From AP-15 sp963846635 (GTDB taxonomy: Bacteria; Pseudomonadota; Alphaproteobacteria; ATCC43930; CGMCC-115725), in assembly GCA_963846635.1 (NCBI GenBank), contig CAWJXM010000018.1, positions 1 through 64,000 of the forward strand: DNA of 64,000 nt, in the 5' to 3' direction. The translations under genes and the position numbers were made by a program. Each line of letters starts with the position of its first letter. Positions within the stretch are counted from its first letter, which is position 1. Shown piece by piece: positions 15,785 to 23,263 of this stretch. The notes beneath the pieces were generated by a model that saw only the letters and a list, made by a program, of their open reading frames with translations, was not told the origin of the DNA and did not search any database.

Positions 15785-17469
15785 TGCTCGATGTCGTCGA
15801 ATGGCAACGGCAATCCCGCGGCGGCGCCCGGATCATCCGGCGTGGCGGATGTTGCAGCTTCGCACGGCGGCGGCGCCGGCGATGCGGCGATAGCGGCAGG
15901 CGCATCCGGAGCCGCGGCCCGGCGCGTTCGGTCGCGCCGAGCGGAGCGGGTCAGGCGCTCGGCCTCGCGTTCGGCCGTACGCATTTCCTCTATCGCCGCG
16001 TACAGCGCTGTTTCGTTCACCTCGCCCCGATGCCGGATGCGCAGGCGGCGCCGTGCCAAGCGATGCTCCCATAGGCTAATCGCCGGTCTGGAAAGGTCGC
16101 GTGTCGGCACTTCCAGGTAACCGCCATCCTTGGGGTCAAGCACGAACACGCGACTGAGGTCGCGCGGGTCGCGGCGGACCAGCAAGGGATCCGGCCGGTC
16201 TCGCGCCGTGATCCAGGTCCGTAATGCCGGGCTGAAGTAGGTCAGATGATCGATCCTGATCCCGTTCCGCTGCAGGCTGCGTCGAAGAACGGGTAGGAAG
16301 TCGACCAGATAAGCCCGCGGATCGCGCGGAATAGGGATGGCGCCGCCCTCGGCCGCAAACGCAACAACGCCGTCCTGCCAGCGGCGCAGTGGCAATTGGC
16401 TGTCGAGGCCTGCATGCGGGCGCAAATGGTAATATTTGGCTATGGCGACCGCGAGCCAGCGCTCCAACTCCTCCAGGGTCAGACAGGCAGCCTTGTCGCT
16501 ATCGTAGGTGCCTCGCTGGCCCACGTTGGAGAACGTCGTGCCGGGCAAGCCGTGCACCAGTCCCATCAGCGTGCCAATCACGCGCTCGACGATGCCGCCG
16601 AAATGAGGTTGACCCGGCGGCCGCCACTCAATGGCGATGCCATGCTGGGCACAGCCGCGCTCGAAGGCCTGGGAATGGAACTCGGGGCCGTTGTCTACGC
16701 CCAGCCGGTGCGGCTTGCCGGCCACAGGCCATTCGGCCTCGACGCCGCGCAGCGTGAGCCAGGATGCCTTGTCCATTGCGGCGTGCGTCAGGCACAGCCC
16801 AACCGAGGCGGCCGACGGTGCTTCAAGCGAGACATGAAAGCCGGCAATGCAACGGCTGTAGGCATCGATGGCAATCGTCAGCCAGGGCCGTCCGATCGGC
16901 TCGCGGTCGACCGGATCGACGAGGATCAAGTCGACGGGCGTGTGGTCGACTTGCAGAAAGTCGAGCGGATGCCTGGCTGGTGGCGCATGGCCGTGCACAG
17001 GCTTGGCCTTGGGGTGCTCCTCACCGCGGCGGCGCAGGTCGGAAATTGACAGCGCCTTGAGGCGGCGCCGGATCGTGCTGGGCGACGGTGGGCGCAGTCC
17101 TTCCTTGCGGCAGCGGCCGATTACTTCCTCCACGACGCCCGCAGCCCCGCGTCGCTGCGGCGTCAGATAGCTTTCCTCTACCACCCGACGAAGTGCCGCC
17201 TCGGTCGCAGGCGCCACTCGCGGCGTGTTCCGACCGCCGCTCGATCTGCCGGGCAGCAGGGCCGTTAGCGTGCCGCCGGTGTCCCGGTACCGGCGCAGCA
17301 AAGTGTAGGTCTGACGCTCCGACAGGCCCAGTGCAGCCGCAGCGGCCTGGACCAGATGGCGCGGCCAGCGGCCCCGCTCGGCAAGCGGGCGGACCACCTC
17401 GGCCCGGCGCTGGGTCTCACGCCAGGCTGCCTCTGGGATGAGCGACAGGTCGGCCATGCTGATCCTCAC
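15778..17469 (-). CDS. tniA: TniA Mu-type DDE transposase
   Basis: The protein is 563 aa. N-terminal helix-turn-helix domains (LGLSERQTYTLLRRYRDTGG) are followed by an integrase core with the acidic triad in LQVDHTPVDL, GVDNGPEFHSQ and FGGIVERVIGTL, then a Mu-C-like beta domain. It catalyses the cut-and-join steps at the element ends. It is the first gene read from the right end of the transposon, with about 136 bp of terminal repeats in front. Confidence 0.93.
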   Translation of the reverse strand: MRISMADLSLIPEAAWRETQRRAEVVRPLAERGRWPRHLVQAAAAALGLSERQTYTLLRRYRDTGGTLTALLPGRSSGGRNTPRVAPATEAALRRVVEESYLTPQRRGAAGVVEEVIGRCRKEGLRPPSPSTIRRRLKALSISDLRRRGEEHPKAKPVHGHAPPARHPLDFLQVDHTPVDLILVDPVDREPIGRPWLTIAIDAYSRCIAGFHVSLEAPSAASVGLCLTHAAMDKASWLTLRGVEAEWPVAGKPHRLGVDNGPEFHSQAFERGCAQHGIAIEWRPPGQPHFGGIVERVIGTLMGLVHGLPGTTFSNVGQRGTYDSDKAACLTLEELERWLAVAIAKYYHLRPHAGLDSQLPLRRWQDGVVAFAAEGGAIPIPRDPRAYLVDFLPVLRRSLQRNGIRIDHLTYFSPALRTWITARDRPDPLLVRRDPRDLSRVFVLDPKDGGYLEVPTRDLSRPAISLWEHRLARRRLRIRHRGEVNETALYAAIEEMRTAEREAERLTRSARRDRTRRAAAPDAPAAIAASPAPPPCEAATSATPDDPGAAAGLPLPFDDIEQW

Positions 17470-17605
17470 CTTGCAGCGTATTGCAGCGGACTATGACATA
17501 TTGCAATCTGCTGCAGAGCACTTTGACCATGATTGCAGTCGAGTTTGACAGAGCAAAGCGTTGCAAATCAATGCGCGTTGCTGAAGTCGACTTTGAAAAG
17601 TGACA
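17470..17605. repeat. Transposase-binding repeats at the right end of the Tn5053-type transposon
   Basis: Several copies of a TTGCA-centred motif (TTGCAGCG, ATTGCAGCGGACT, ATATTGCAATC, GATTGCAGTCGAG) are spaced roughly one to two helical turns apart before the terminal TGTCAC. This pattern matches multi-site transposase binding in this family. The promoter of tniA must lie within it. Confidence 0.5.
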
Positions 17606-17642
17606 GTTGGGGGGGTGACCCAAGGCGTTTTTAACCATCTAC

Positions 17643-18221
17643 TCAGTGATAGGCGCGCGCCAACCGAATGCGTGCACCGCTCGCGTTGATGCGCATACGC
17701 AGCACGGGCTCACTTACGCCATACTTTTGGCGCGCTGCGTCGGTGGTCATGCCGGACTTCACTATGTAAAGGGCAGCCTCGTCAGAGATTAGGATCGTAG
17801 GACCCAGCCAGTTCGCCTCTTCTTCAATATCCCGATCGATGTTGCGGCACCCGTAAGTATCGATAGGCAGTGTGAAGGGGTGTTTCAACAGTAGATGGGC
17901 GATCTCATGGGCTATACTGTTCTGCTGGCGGCCTTCATCGTGACTGTCATTATATACTATCGCATACCGCTGCGGTCCGCACGGCACTGTCGCTGCGGAA
18001 AAGGCGCCTGGGTCTACTACGGATAACTGTCGCACAGCATCGGGATATTGGTCTCGGAAGCGGCTTAACCGGACAATAATAACCTCTATCTGGTGCGAAA
18101 CCCTCAGGTGACGCGCAAGCGCTTCGAGATTGATCGGGGCCTCAGCGGCGAGCCCCAAGCTTCGTCTCAGACAGAGAGAGATCCGATTTGCTTCCGCCTT
18201 AAATCCGCGCCTGAGGCTCAT
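17643..18221 (-). CDS. ImmA/IrrE-family metallopeptidase (CapP-like)
   Basis: The protein is 192 aa. It carries the zinc-protease motif HEIAH (105-109) and a downstream glutamate cluster (DIEEEANWLG, about 131-140) supplying the third ligand. This is the ImmA/IrrE (COG2856) fold, whose known members cleave or inactivate partner HTH repressors. The gene lies 8 bases after the HTH gene and is probably cotranscribed with it. The pair diverges from a ubiquitin-like operon, the arrangement of CapH-CapP regulators of defence operons. Its role as the derepressing protease is inferred. A Tn5053-type transposon ends 37 bases beyond its stop. Confidence 0.88.
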   Translation of the reverse strand: MSLRRGFKAEANRISLCLRRSLGLAAEAPINLEALARHLRVSHQIEVIIVRLSRFRDQYPDAVRQLSVVDPGAFSAATVPCGPQRYAIVYNDSHDEGRQQNSIAHEIAHLLLKHPFTLPIDTYGCRNIDRDIEEEANWLGPTILISDEAALYIVKSGMTTDAARQKYGVSEPVLRMRINASGARIRLARAYH

Positions 18222-18229
18222 GATTTACC

Positions 18230-18580
18230 CTATTCCCGAAAACGCTCGTACGCCGCTTTAAGGATCTGCTCGATTGCTTCCGCACTCTTCTTGCTGAGAT
18301 TTGGATCGGCGCGCAGTACGGCTGTTATCTGCGCCAAAGGTTCCGGCTCGTTGCGGCCCTTCACACCAGTCTTCCGTATGAACAAATCGGCCTGAAGTCC
18401 GGCCCAAGTCAGCAGCGCGGCCAGCCCATTTGCATCAGGGGACTTGCCCTGTCCCATGCGCGTTAAAGTCGAGGCATGCACCCCTAATTCAATGGCTACG
18501 TCCTTCCAGGTCATTCCTCGGGCCTCTCGCTGGCTGTTGAGCGCCGCATAAAAAGCTTCCACATCGAAGTTGCCTCGCAT
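18230..18580 (-). CDS. XRE-family HTH regulator (CapH-like)
   Basis: The protein is 116 aa with an N-terminal helix-turn-helix (TWKDVAIELGVHASTLTRMGQG, about 24-45) and a C-terminal helical region. The ATG at 18580 follows GGGGTGAGG. It is the first gene of a two-gene unit with the metallopeptidase. The intergenic region with the divergent ubiquitin-like operon contains a perfect 11-bp inverted repeat, a likely operator for this protein. By analogy with CapH and ImmR it would repress both directions until cleaved. That is inference. Confidence 0.85.
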   Translation of the reverse strand: MRGNFDVEAFYAALNSQREARGMTWKDVAIELGVHASTLTRMGQGKSPDANGLAALLTWAGLQADLFIRKTGVKGRNEPEPLAQITAVLRADPNLSKKSAEAIEQILKAAYERFRE

Positions 18581-18596
18581 CCTCACCCCTAGAATT

Positions 18597-18633
18597 GAGA
18601 TATTGCAATTTACCTTCGAACGTGCAATATCTC
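18597..18633. promoter_or_regulatory. Operator-like palindrome between the HTH gene and the ubiquitin-like operon
   Basis: GAGATATTGCA (18597-18607) and its exact reverse complement TGCAATATCTC (18623-18633) are separated by 15 bases. The site lies centrally in the 98-bp divergent intergenic region, so one bound repressor could control both promoters. Further TTGCAA-like half-sites follow (18635-18670). Confidence 0.7.
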
Positions 18634-18678
18634 GGTTGCAACTTAGCAACTGACCAGCAAATTTGCAAGGAGTTAACC

Positions 18679-18966
18679 ATGCAGACCCAACACGAGGTGA
18701 TCGAGCATCCCGGCCACCACCCTCCTCCGCACGTTCACGAGATCGAAATCCACGTCAATGAGCGACCGGTGCACATGACCGGCCACCGACATACCGGTCT
18801 CGAGATCAAACAGGCCGCCATCGCGCAGCATGTGAGGATAGAGCTCGATTTTCTTCTCTATCTCGAGGGTCCTGAAGGCCAAACGAAGCATATCGACGAT
18901 GCTGAGGAGGTAACGATCACCGACAAAACTCACTTCGCCGCCGTGCCCGACGACGACAATTCATAA
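18679..18966 (+). CDS. Ubiquitin-like protein (multiubiquitin-type), single domain, His-rich N-terminus
   Basis: The protein is 95 aa. Residues about 20-92 match the bacterial multiubiquitin beta-grasp domain: HEIEIHVNERPV, HTGLEIKQAAIAQHVRIELDFLLYL, then DAEEVTITDKTHFAAVPDDDNS. The first 25 residues are unusual, with eight histidines (HPGHHPPPHVHEIEIH). There is one domain, not a tandem, and the C-terminus is DDDNS rather than a Gly-Gly tail. A good ribosome site (AAGGAG) precedes the ATG. It is followed closely by E2-like and JAB-E1 genes, the partners expected for a bacterial ubiquitin-like pathway. The biological substrate is unknown. Confidence 0.85.
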   Translation: MQTQHEVIEHPGHHPPPHVHEIEIHVNERPVHMTGHRHTGLEIKQAAIAQHVRIELDFLLYLEGPEGQTKHIDDAEEVTITDKTHFAAVPDDDNS

Positions 18967-18978
18967 TCGTGGGCAACC

Positions 18979-19365
18979 ATGACTCCAGATGTGAAAAACG
19001 CCGTAGACGAAATCGCTGGTGCCTTTGCAAGCGGTAGCGTCGACGCGATCGAGGACGGTCAGGGCGGTGCCTTTGTCACCGTGCGCGATGTGTCGCTCGA
19101 TGGCGGTCCCTATCAACAAGCCACGACCTCGATGAGTTTTCAGATCACCCACACCTATCCGTACGCGGATGTGTACCCGCATTTCGTCCGTCACGACCTC
19201 AGTCGAAGCGACGGCAAACCCCTCGGCGAGGGAACGTCCATGGGAAATTTCCGGGGTCAGCCCGCCATCCAAATCTCGCGGCGGTCAAATCGTCTGAATC
19301 CGACGACCGATACGGCACTTCTCAAGCTTTACAAGGTGATGCGGTGGCTCAAGTCCCGCCCGTGA
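18979..19365 (+). CDS. E2-like protein lacking any cysteine
   Basis: The protein is 128 aa. It sits between the ubiquitin-like and E1 genes and has an E2-like core pattern: FQITHTYPYADVYPHFVRHDL, resembling the E2 YPxxPP loop, then PAIQISRRSNRLNPTTDTALLKLYKVMRWLKSR. The whole protein has no cysteine, so it cannot form the usual E2 thioester. It may be a non-catalytic adaptor or belong to a family using another residue. The start is 12 bases after the previous stop, and the TGA overlaps a GTG start of the next gene, so the three are coupled. Assignment rests partly on context. Confidence 0.7.
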   Translation: MTPDVKNAVDEIAGAFASGSVDAIEDGQGGAFVTVRDVSLDGGPYQQATTSMSFQITHTYPYADVYPHFVRHDLSRSDGKPLGEGTSMGNFRGQPAIQISRRSNRLNPTTDTALLKLYKVMRWLKSRP

Positions 19366-20816
19366 ACGGCCCCTGGCACCTTATCTTGCCGGAGGGCCTC
19401 TACACCCAACTCCATAGCCATCTTTTTGCTGGCGACGGTGACGAGCATGGCGCGGTCATTGCCGCCGGCTTAGCTGAGACCGGCCGCGGCGTCCGTCTCC
19501 TCGCGCGCGATTTACACCTCGCCGTCGATGGCATCGACTACGTACCAGGCAAGCGCGGTTATCGCATGCTTAAGGCAGGGTTCATTCGCGAACACGTTAT
19601 GACCTGCCGCGATGAGCGGCTTGTATATCTGGCCATTCACAATCACGGCGGCCGAGACCGCGTCACATTTTCCGAAGACGACATGCGCTCACATGAACGC
19701 GGGTATCCTGCACTGTTGGACATCGCCAAAGGCATGCCCGTTGGCGCTCTCGTCTTCGCGGAGAACGCGGTTGCTGGTGATGTTTGGCTCCCCGGTGACG
19801 CACGCCTAGAGCTCGCCGGCGCGTCCGTCGTGGGCTCGTGCTTCCGCCGATTAACAGCGTCCCCCACCTCTGGCCCGATGAACCGCGATCCCATGTACGA
19901 TCGCCAGGCTCAACTTTTTGGCGATGCGGGCCAAGCCATCCTTGGTAATGCGAAGATCGGGATCATCGGACTTGGCGGGGCTGGCTCCCTGCTCGCCGAA
20001 TATCTCGGGCGCCTTGGCGTCGGTCAATTCGTTCTGGCTGATCCCGAAAGGGCCGACGTATCGAATTTGCCCCAACTCACTGCAGCTCACCGCCTCGACG
20101 CTGTGGCCTGGCTTGCCGGTGAGAGAATGCCTATGTGGTTGCGTCGTCTCGGGATGCGCCTGGCCCGCCCCAAAGTGATGCTCGCTCGCCGCAATATCCG
20201 ACGCGCAAATCCCAGCGCTCGTGTGGAAGCCGTCTTCGGCAATTTTCTCGAGGCCGAGATCGCTGCGAAATTCGTTGACTGCGACTACTTATTTCTTGCA
20301 GCCGACACAATGCGCGCCCGGTTGCTGTTCAATGCCATCGTCCACCAGTACCTCATCCCTGGCGTCCAGATTGGCGCCAAGGTGCGCGTCGACGCGAGCT
20401 CCGGCGACGTACTCGACGCTTACACCGTCGTGCGACCCGTCACCTCAGAGAGCGGGTGCCTCCTTTGCAATCGGCTCATCAACAGTGCCAAGTTACAGGA
20501 AGAAAGCATCTCGGAAGAGGACCGCAAGCGGCAGCGCTATGTTGATGAGCCGGAGCTCGTCGCGCCAAGCGTGATCACGCTCAATGCTACTGCCGTTTCA
20601 CAAGCTGCCAATGATTTTCTTTTCTACATGACAGGTCTACGCGATCCGGCTGCCACCACAGCTTACATGCGATTTCAGCCGCAGCGTCGTCGTGTCTGGT
20701 TCGACGAACCCCGCAAATCGGCCGAATGCTTAGAATGCGGAAACGGTTCAAGGAGCCGTCTCGCTAGAGGGGATGCTCGTCGCTTGCCTGTTATCGATCG
20801 AACCAGCCTTCTGTGA
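19362..20816 (+). CDS. JAB-E1 (ThiF-like) fusion protein
   Basis: 484 aa from the GTG at 19362, whose GTGA overlaps the upstream stop. An upstream in-frame GTG at 19344 is also possible. Residues about 5-165 form a JAB/MPN deubiquitinase-like domain with Glu28, H93-N-H95, Ser104 and Asp107, the full zinc set. Residues from about 195 form the ThiF/E1 adenylation domain: GLGGAG (203-208), a downstream acidic LADPERADVSNLPQ block, and paired CxxC motifs (GCLLC and ECLEC) for structural zinc. The fusion would both activate and release the ubiquitin-like protein. It converges with the broken restriction-modification gene, 2 bases away. Confidence 0.9.
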   Translation: MNGPWHLILPEGLYTQLHSHLFAGDGDEHGAVIAAGLAETGRGVRLLARDLHLAVDGIDYVPGKRGYRMLKAGFIREHVMTCRDERLVYLAIHNHGGRDRVTFSEDDMRSHERGYPALLDIAKGMPVGALVFAENAVAGDVWLPGDARLELAGASVVGSCFRRLTASPTSGPMNRDPMYDRQAQLFGDAGQAILGNAKIGIIGLGGAGSLLAEYLGRLGVGQFVLADPERADVSNLPQLTAAHRLDAVAWLAGERMPMWLRRLGMRLARPKVMLARRNIRRANPSARVEAVFGNFLEAEIAAKFVDCDYLFLAADTMRARLLFNAIVHQYLIPGVQIGAKVRVDASSGDVLDAYTVVRPVTSESGCLLCNRLINSAKLQEESISEEDRKRQRYVDEPELVAPSVITLNATAVSQAANDFLFYMTGLRDPAATTAYMRFQPQRRRVWFDEPRKSAECLECGNGSRSRLARGDARRLPVIDRTSLL

Positions 20817-21027
20817 TCTCACATGACGTTCCCGCCGTTACGCGCCCTATTCATATCGAGCAGCGCGGCAAGCGCGTCGTCCTCCGAAATATCAGCCTTC
20901 CAGCCATACGCGGCAGCAACAGCCGCATCGAGATCACGATGCGCGTTCACAAGCCAGGTAGGCCGTTCGTTGTAGAGGTTTGTAAGGGTCCGCTTTTTTA
21001 AGCTGGACTTTGGCGCTTTTGGGGAGG

Positions 21028-22446
21028 TCAAGCGGCATAGGACATCAGCTCTGCCAGACGCTGCTCCAGGGGCCTGGGATTTTCGGCGGTTCGTGCGCGT
21101 GCGCGCCAAGTTGGATAATCGTCCCGCCATAGGATCGGGCTCACCGCCTCCTCGGCCCACAGCACCCGTCTGACAGCAGCGAGACAGTCCGCGAACGTCG
21201 GATCCGGCTTGCGGTACCAGGCAGCGCCGAGCACCGCGAGCGTGCCGGTCCTTTCGGCCTGATTGGCCGCCCACAGCGTCACCAGCGAGAACAGACCGAG
21301 CAGCAACGGCGTGGTCCGGTGGATGGCCCAATCCGACCACTGCCGTTGGGTCTCGAAGCCGAGATGGCGCCGGGTCTCTTGGAAGGTGGGCTCGACCGCC
21401 CAGCGCCTCGCATACCATGTCAGGATCTGCAGCGCTGACTGCGCGGGATCGGAGCAGACGAACACGCGCGTCTCGGCGCGCCCGGTCGGGTCCCGAGTCA
21501 GCACCCAGCGCACTGGCATGGTCTTGCCGTGCGCGCTCCACAGCGCCGTGCCGGTCGCGACATCGACCGCCCGCTCCGTCCTGCCGTCTTTCGTCCGCCA
21601 TCCCGGGATGGTCATGCGCACCCACTTGGTGGCTTTCCGCACCGCCCGCGTCCGCGGCGTCAGCTGGCGGGTGCCGCGCACACGCGGCCGGCCTTTCCGG
21701 CCTTTCTTGCGCGGCGGGGGCGGGTTGAAGAAGCGTGCGTCCAGGCGGCAGCGCGCCACGCACACCGCGCGCTCTCGCAGCGCCCAGAACACGTCGAGGC
21801 TGGCGTAGGCGCCGTCCGCCACCATCACCAGCCGTCGGCCCGGACACCAGCGGGCGACCAGCCGCATGGCCCAGGCAGCCTTCTCCGGCAGTGTCTGGTG
21901 CCGCCGCTGCCGCCTGGTATCAACCTGCTCTGAGCGGCTCAGGATCGTCAGGAACGGCAGCCCCCATGTGCGTCTGGCAAAACCGGGCCTGACCACCACC
22001 TGCAACGACAGCCACCGCAAGCCCTCGGTCTTGACGAAGACGCCGCGGCTCGAGCGCACTGCATCGCGCCAGATCCCCTTGTCGCGGATCCTGGCGCCGC
22101 GGCGCCGTTCGACGGAGTCATCCACGGCAATGACCAACGGCTCGTCATCCGGTACGAACGCCTTCTGCAGCAGGCCAAGCAGGATCTTCGCCCCTTGCAG
22201 GCCCGACCACTGCGCGCACGAGAGGAACCGATGGAACCGGCTGAACCCCTTGTCCGCGGCGCCGTCCACCGCCCGCAGGGCGGCGCACACCGTCCGTCGG
22301 TTGAGGCACAGCAACGCTCCACTCGTCAGCGCCACCGCGTTCAGCCATGAGGGCCGCGTAAACATCGCTGCGAACGGCAGCAGCCACAGCTCCATTGCCC
22401 GGATGCCGCCGGATGCATCAACCTTCGCCATGAGCCACTCCCCCAA
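21028..22446 (-). CDS. IS701-family transposase
   Basis: The protein is 472 aa. DDE residues lie in LVIAVDDSVERRRG, VMVADGAYASLDVF and WAVEPTFQETRRHLGFETQRQWSDWAI, the IS701/IS4-superfamily pattern. The likely start is the ATG at 22431 (MAKVDASGG), with 22446 as an upstream alternative. The frame is intact and nearly identical to the second copy, so the element was probably active recently. Confidence 0.9.
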   Translation of the reverse strand: MGEWLMAKVDASGGIRAMELWLLPFAAMFTRPSWLNAVALTSGALLCLNRRTVCAALRAVDGAADKGFSRFHRFLSCAQWSGLQGAKILLGLLQKAFVPDDEPLVIAVDDSVERRRGARIRDKGIWRDAVRSSRGVFVKTEGLRWLSLQVVVRPGFARRTWGLPFLTILSRSEQVDTRRQRRHQTLPEKAAWAMRLVARWCPGRRLVMVADGAYASLDVFWALRERAVCVARCRLDARFFNPPPPRKKGRKGRPRVRGTRQLTPRTRAVRKATKWVRMTIPGWRTKDGRTERAVDVATGTALWSAHGKTMPVRWVLTRDPTGRAETRVFVCSDPAQSALQILTWYARRWAVEPTFQETRRHLGFETQRQWSDWAIHRTTPLLLGLFSLVTLWAANQAERTGTLAVLGAAWYRKPDPTFADCLAAVRRVLWAEEAVSPILWRDDYPTWRARARTAENPRPLEQRLAELMSYAA

Positions 22447-22486
22447 AAGGCCATACCGCGCCTCGTCTTGAGGGAAAGGAGGGAAG

Positions 22487-23263
22487 ATGGCCGGGTTGCC
22501 ACAGGGACCACTTCGCCGCCTACTCTCCCGGCTGCCGTCGCGTCTGCTCGCGCGACAACCTCCTGTCAGCCCGATGTCGCCGCCAGGGCTGCCTCCGGTG
22601 ACCCGTGCCGAGATCTTGTCCCGCTATCGTCACCTGCGCCAGATCAGCAAGGAACAGCACGAGGCTGTCCTGGACATCACCGCTGCCGACGTGCTGCTCG
22701 ACTGGGCCAGGCGGATCGATCTGACGCAAGGCAGGACGGTGATATCGGACAACGAATATGAAATTGTGCTCGCCGAGGATCTGGCGATTTATCTGGCCCG
22801 GTTGGGCCGCCCACACCCGCTCGACCGTTACGCCCGAGCTGCAGGTTTTGCGCCTGGCTCCGACGAAGCGATCGTGCTCGAGGCCATGCGCCAAGCCCGT
22901 TTCTCGCTCTGGCACATTGAGCGGCACCACGAAACCACCGGTCTGATCCTGCGCGACCTGCTGCGCGACGAGGAGATCTGGCTAATCGACCAGGCCCTAG
23001 CGAAGAACGTGCGGCCGGGACGGGAGATGGCCGCACGCCTCATCGTACCCGACCGCTTCGCAATGACGGCTCGCGTCATTGTGCCGATCATCCCGGCTCT
23101 GATGACACGCTCGGAGCTGATGGAAGAAGTGTCCATCAGAGCCCCTGCTTTGAGAAGCCTCCAAGGAAAGGCCCTTGCTGGGGACCCCCGTCTTGCCATC
23201 GGCATCTATCGCGCCGCCGTGGCCACGGGGGCAATGGACTTCGTCCGCTTCAAGCGAAAATAG
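22487..23263 (+). CDS. Passenger gene of the IS701 element, unknown function
   Basis: The protein is 258 aa and diverges from the transposase gene with 40 bp between starts. It is helical, without transmembrane segments, and has a distinctive middle: RYRHLRQISKEQHEAVLDITAADVLLDWARRI, then EYEIVLAEDLAIYLARLGRPHPLDRYARAAGFAPGSDEAIVLEAM. A more variable basic N-terminus may mean the real start is later (an ATG at 22574). An identical ORF occurs in copy 2, so it moves with the IS. I do not recognise the family. It could affect host survival, target choice or expression of the IS; none of these can be told from sequence. Confidence 0.7.
   Translation: MAGLPQGPLRRLLSRLPSRLLARQPPVSPMSPPGLPPVTRAEILSRYRHLRQISKEQHEAVLDITAADVLLDWARRIDLTQGRTVISDNEYEIVLAEDLAIYLARLGRPHPLDRYARAAGFAPGSDEAIVLEAMRQARFSLWHIERHHETTGLILRDLLRDEEIWLIDQALAKNVRPGREMAARLIVPDRFAMTARVIVPIIPALMTRSELMEEVSIRAPALRSLQGKALAGDPRLAIGIYRAAVATGAMDFVRFKRK

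Larger units (their letters stand above)
13660..17605 (-). mobile_element. Tn5053/Tn402-type transposon, transposition module only
   Basis: The ends begin TGTCATTTTTCAAAGTCGA (left) and TGTCACTTTTCAAAGTCGA (right, read inward). The 5-bp target duplication GTTGG lies at 13655-13659 and 17606-17610. Inside are four genes in the order tniA, tniB, tniQ, resolvase, all on the minus strand, with no room for cargo. Subterminal repeats such as ACTCGACTTCAGC and AGTCGAGTTTGACA occur at both ends, as expected for transposase binding. Confidence 0.92.

Noticed and set aside
17470..17605. CRISPR-like short repeats
   Set aside because: The repeats are irregular transposase-binding sites at a transposon end; no regular spacers occur here or elsewhere in the window.
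13660..17605. CRISPR-associated transposon, suggested by the short TniQ
   Set aside because: No cas genes, CRISPR repeats or guide-like sequences are present; a resolvase is present as in Tn5053.
20813..21001. 62-aa ORF after the JAB-E1 gene, a possible fourth gene of the ubiquitin-like operon
   Set aside because: It is antisense to the C-terminal codons of the MmeI-like gene (NERPTWLVNAH), which have clear family similarity.
20819..21847. 342-aa minus-strand ORF
   Set aside because: An out-of-frame reading through the IS701 end fused to the C-terminus of the MmeI-like gene; not a real fusion protein.
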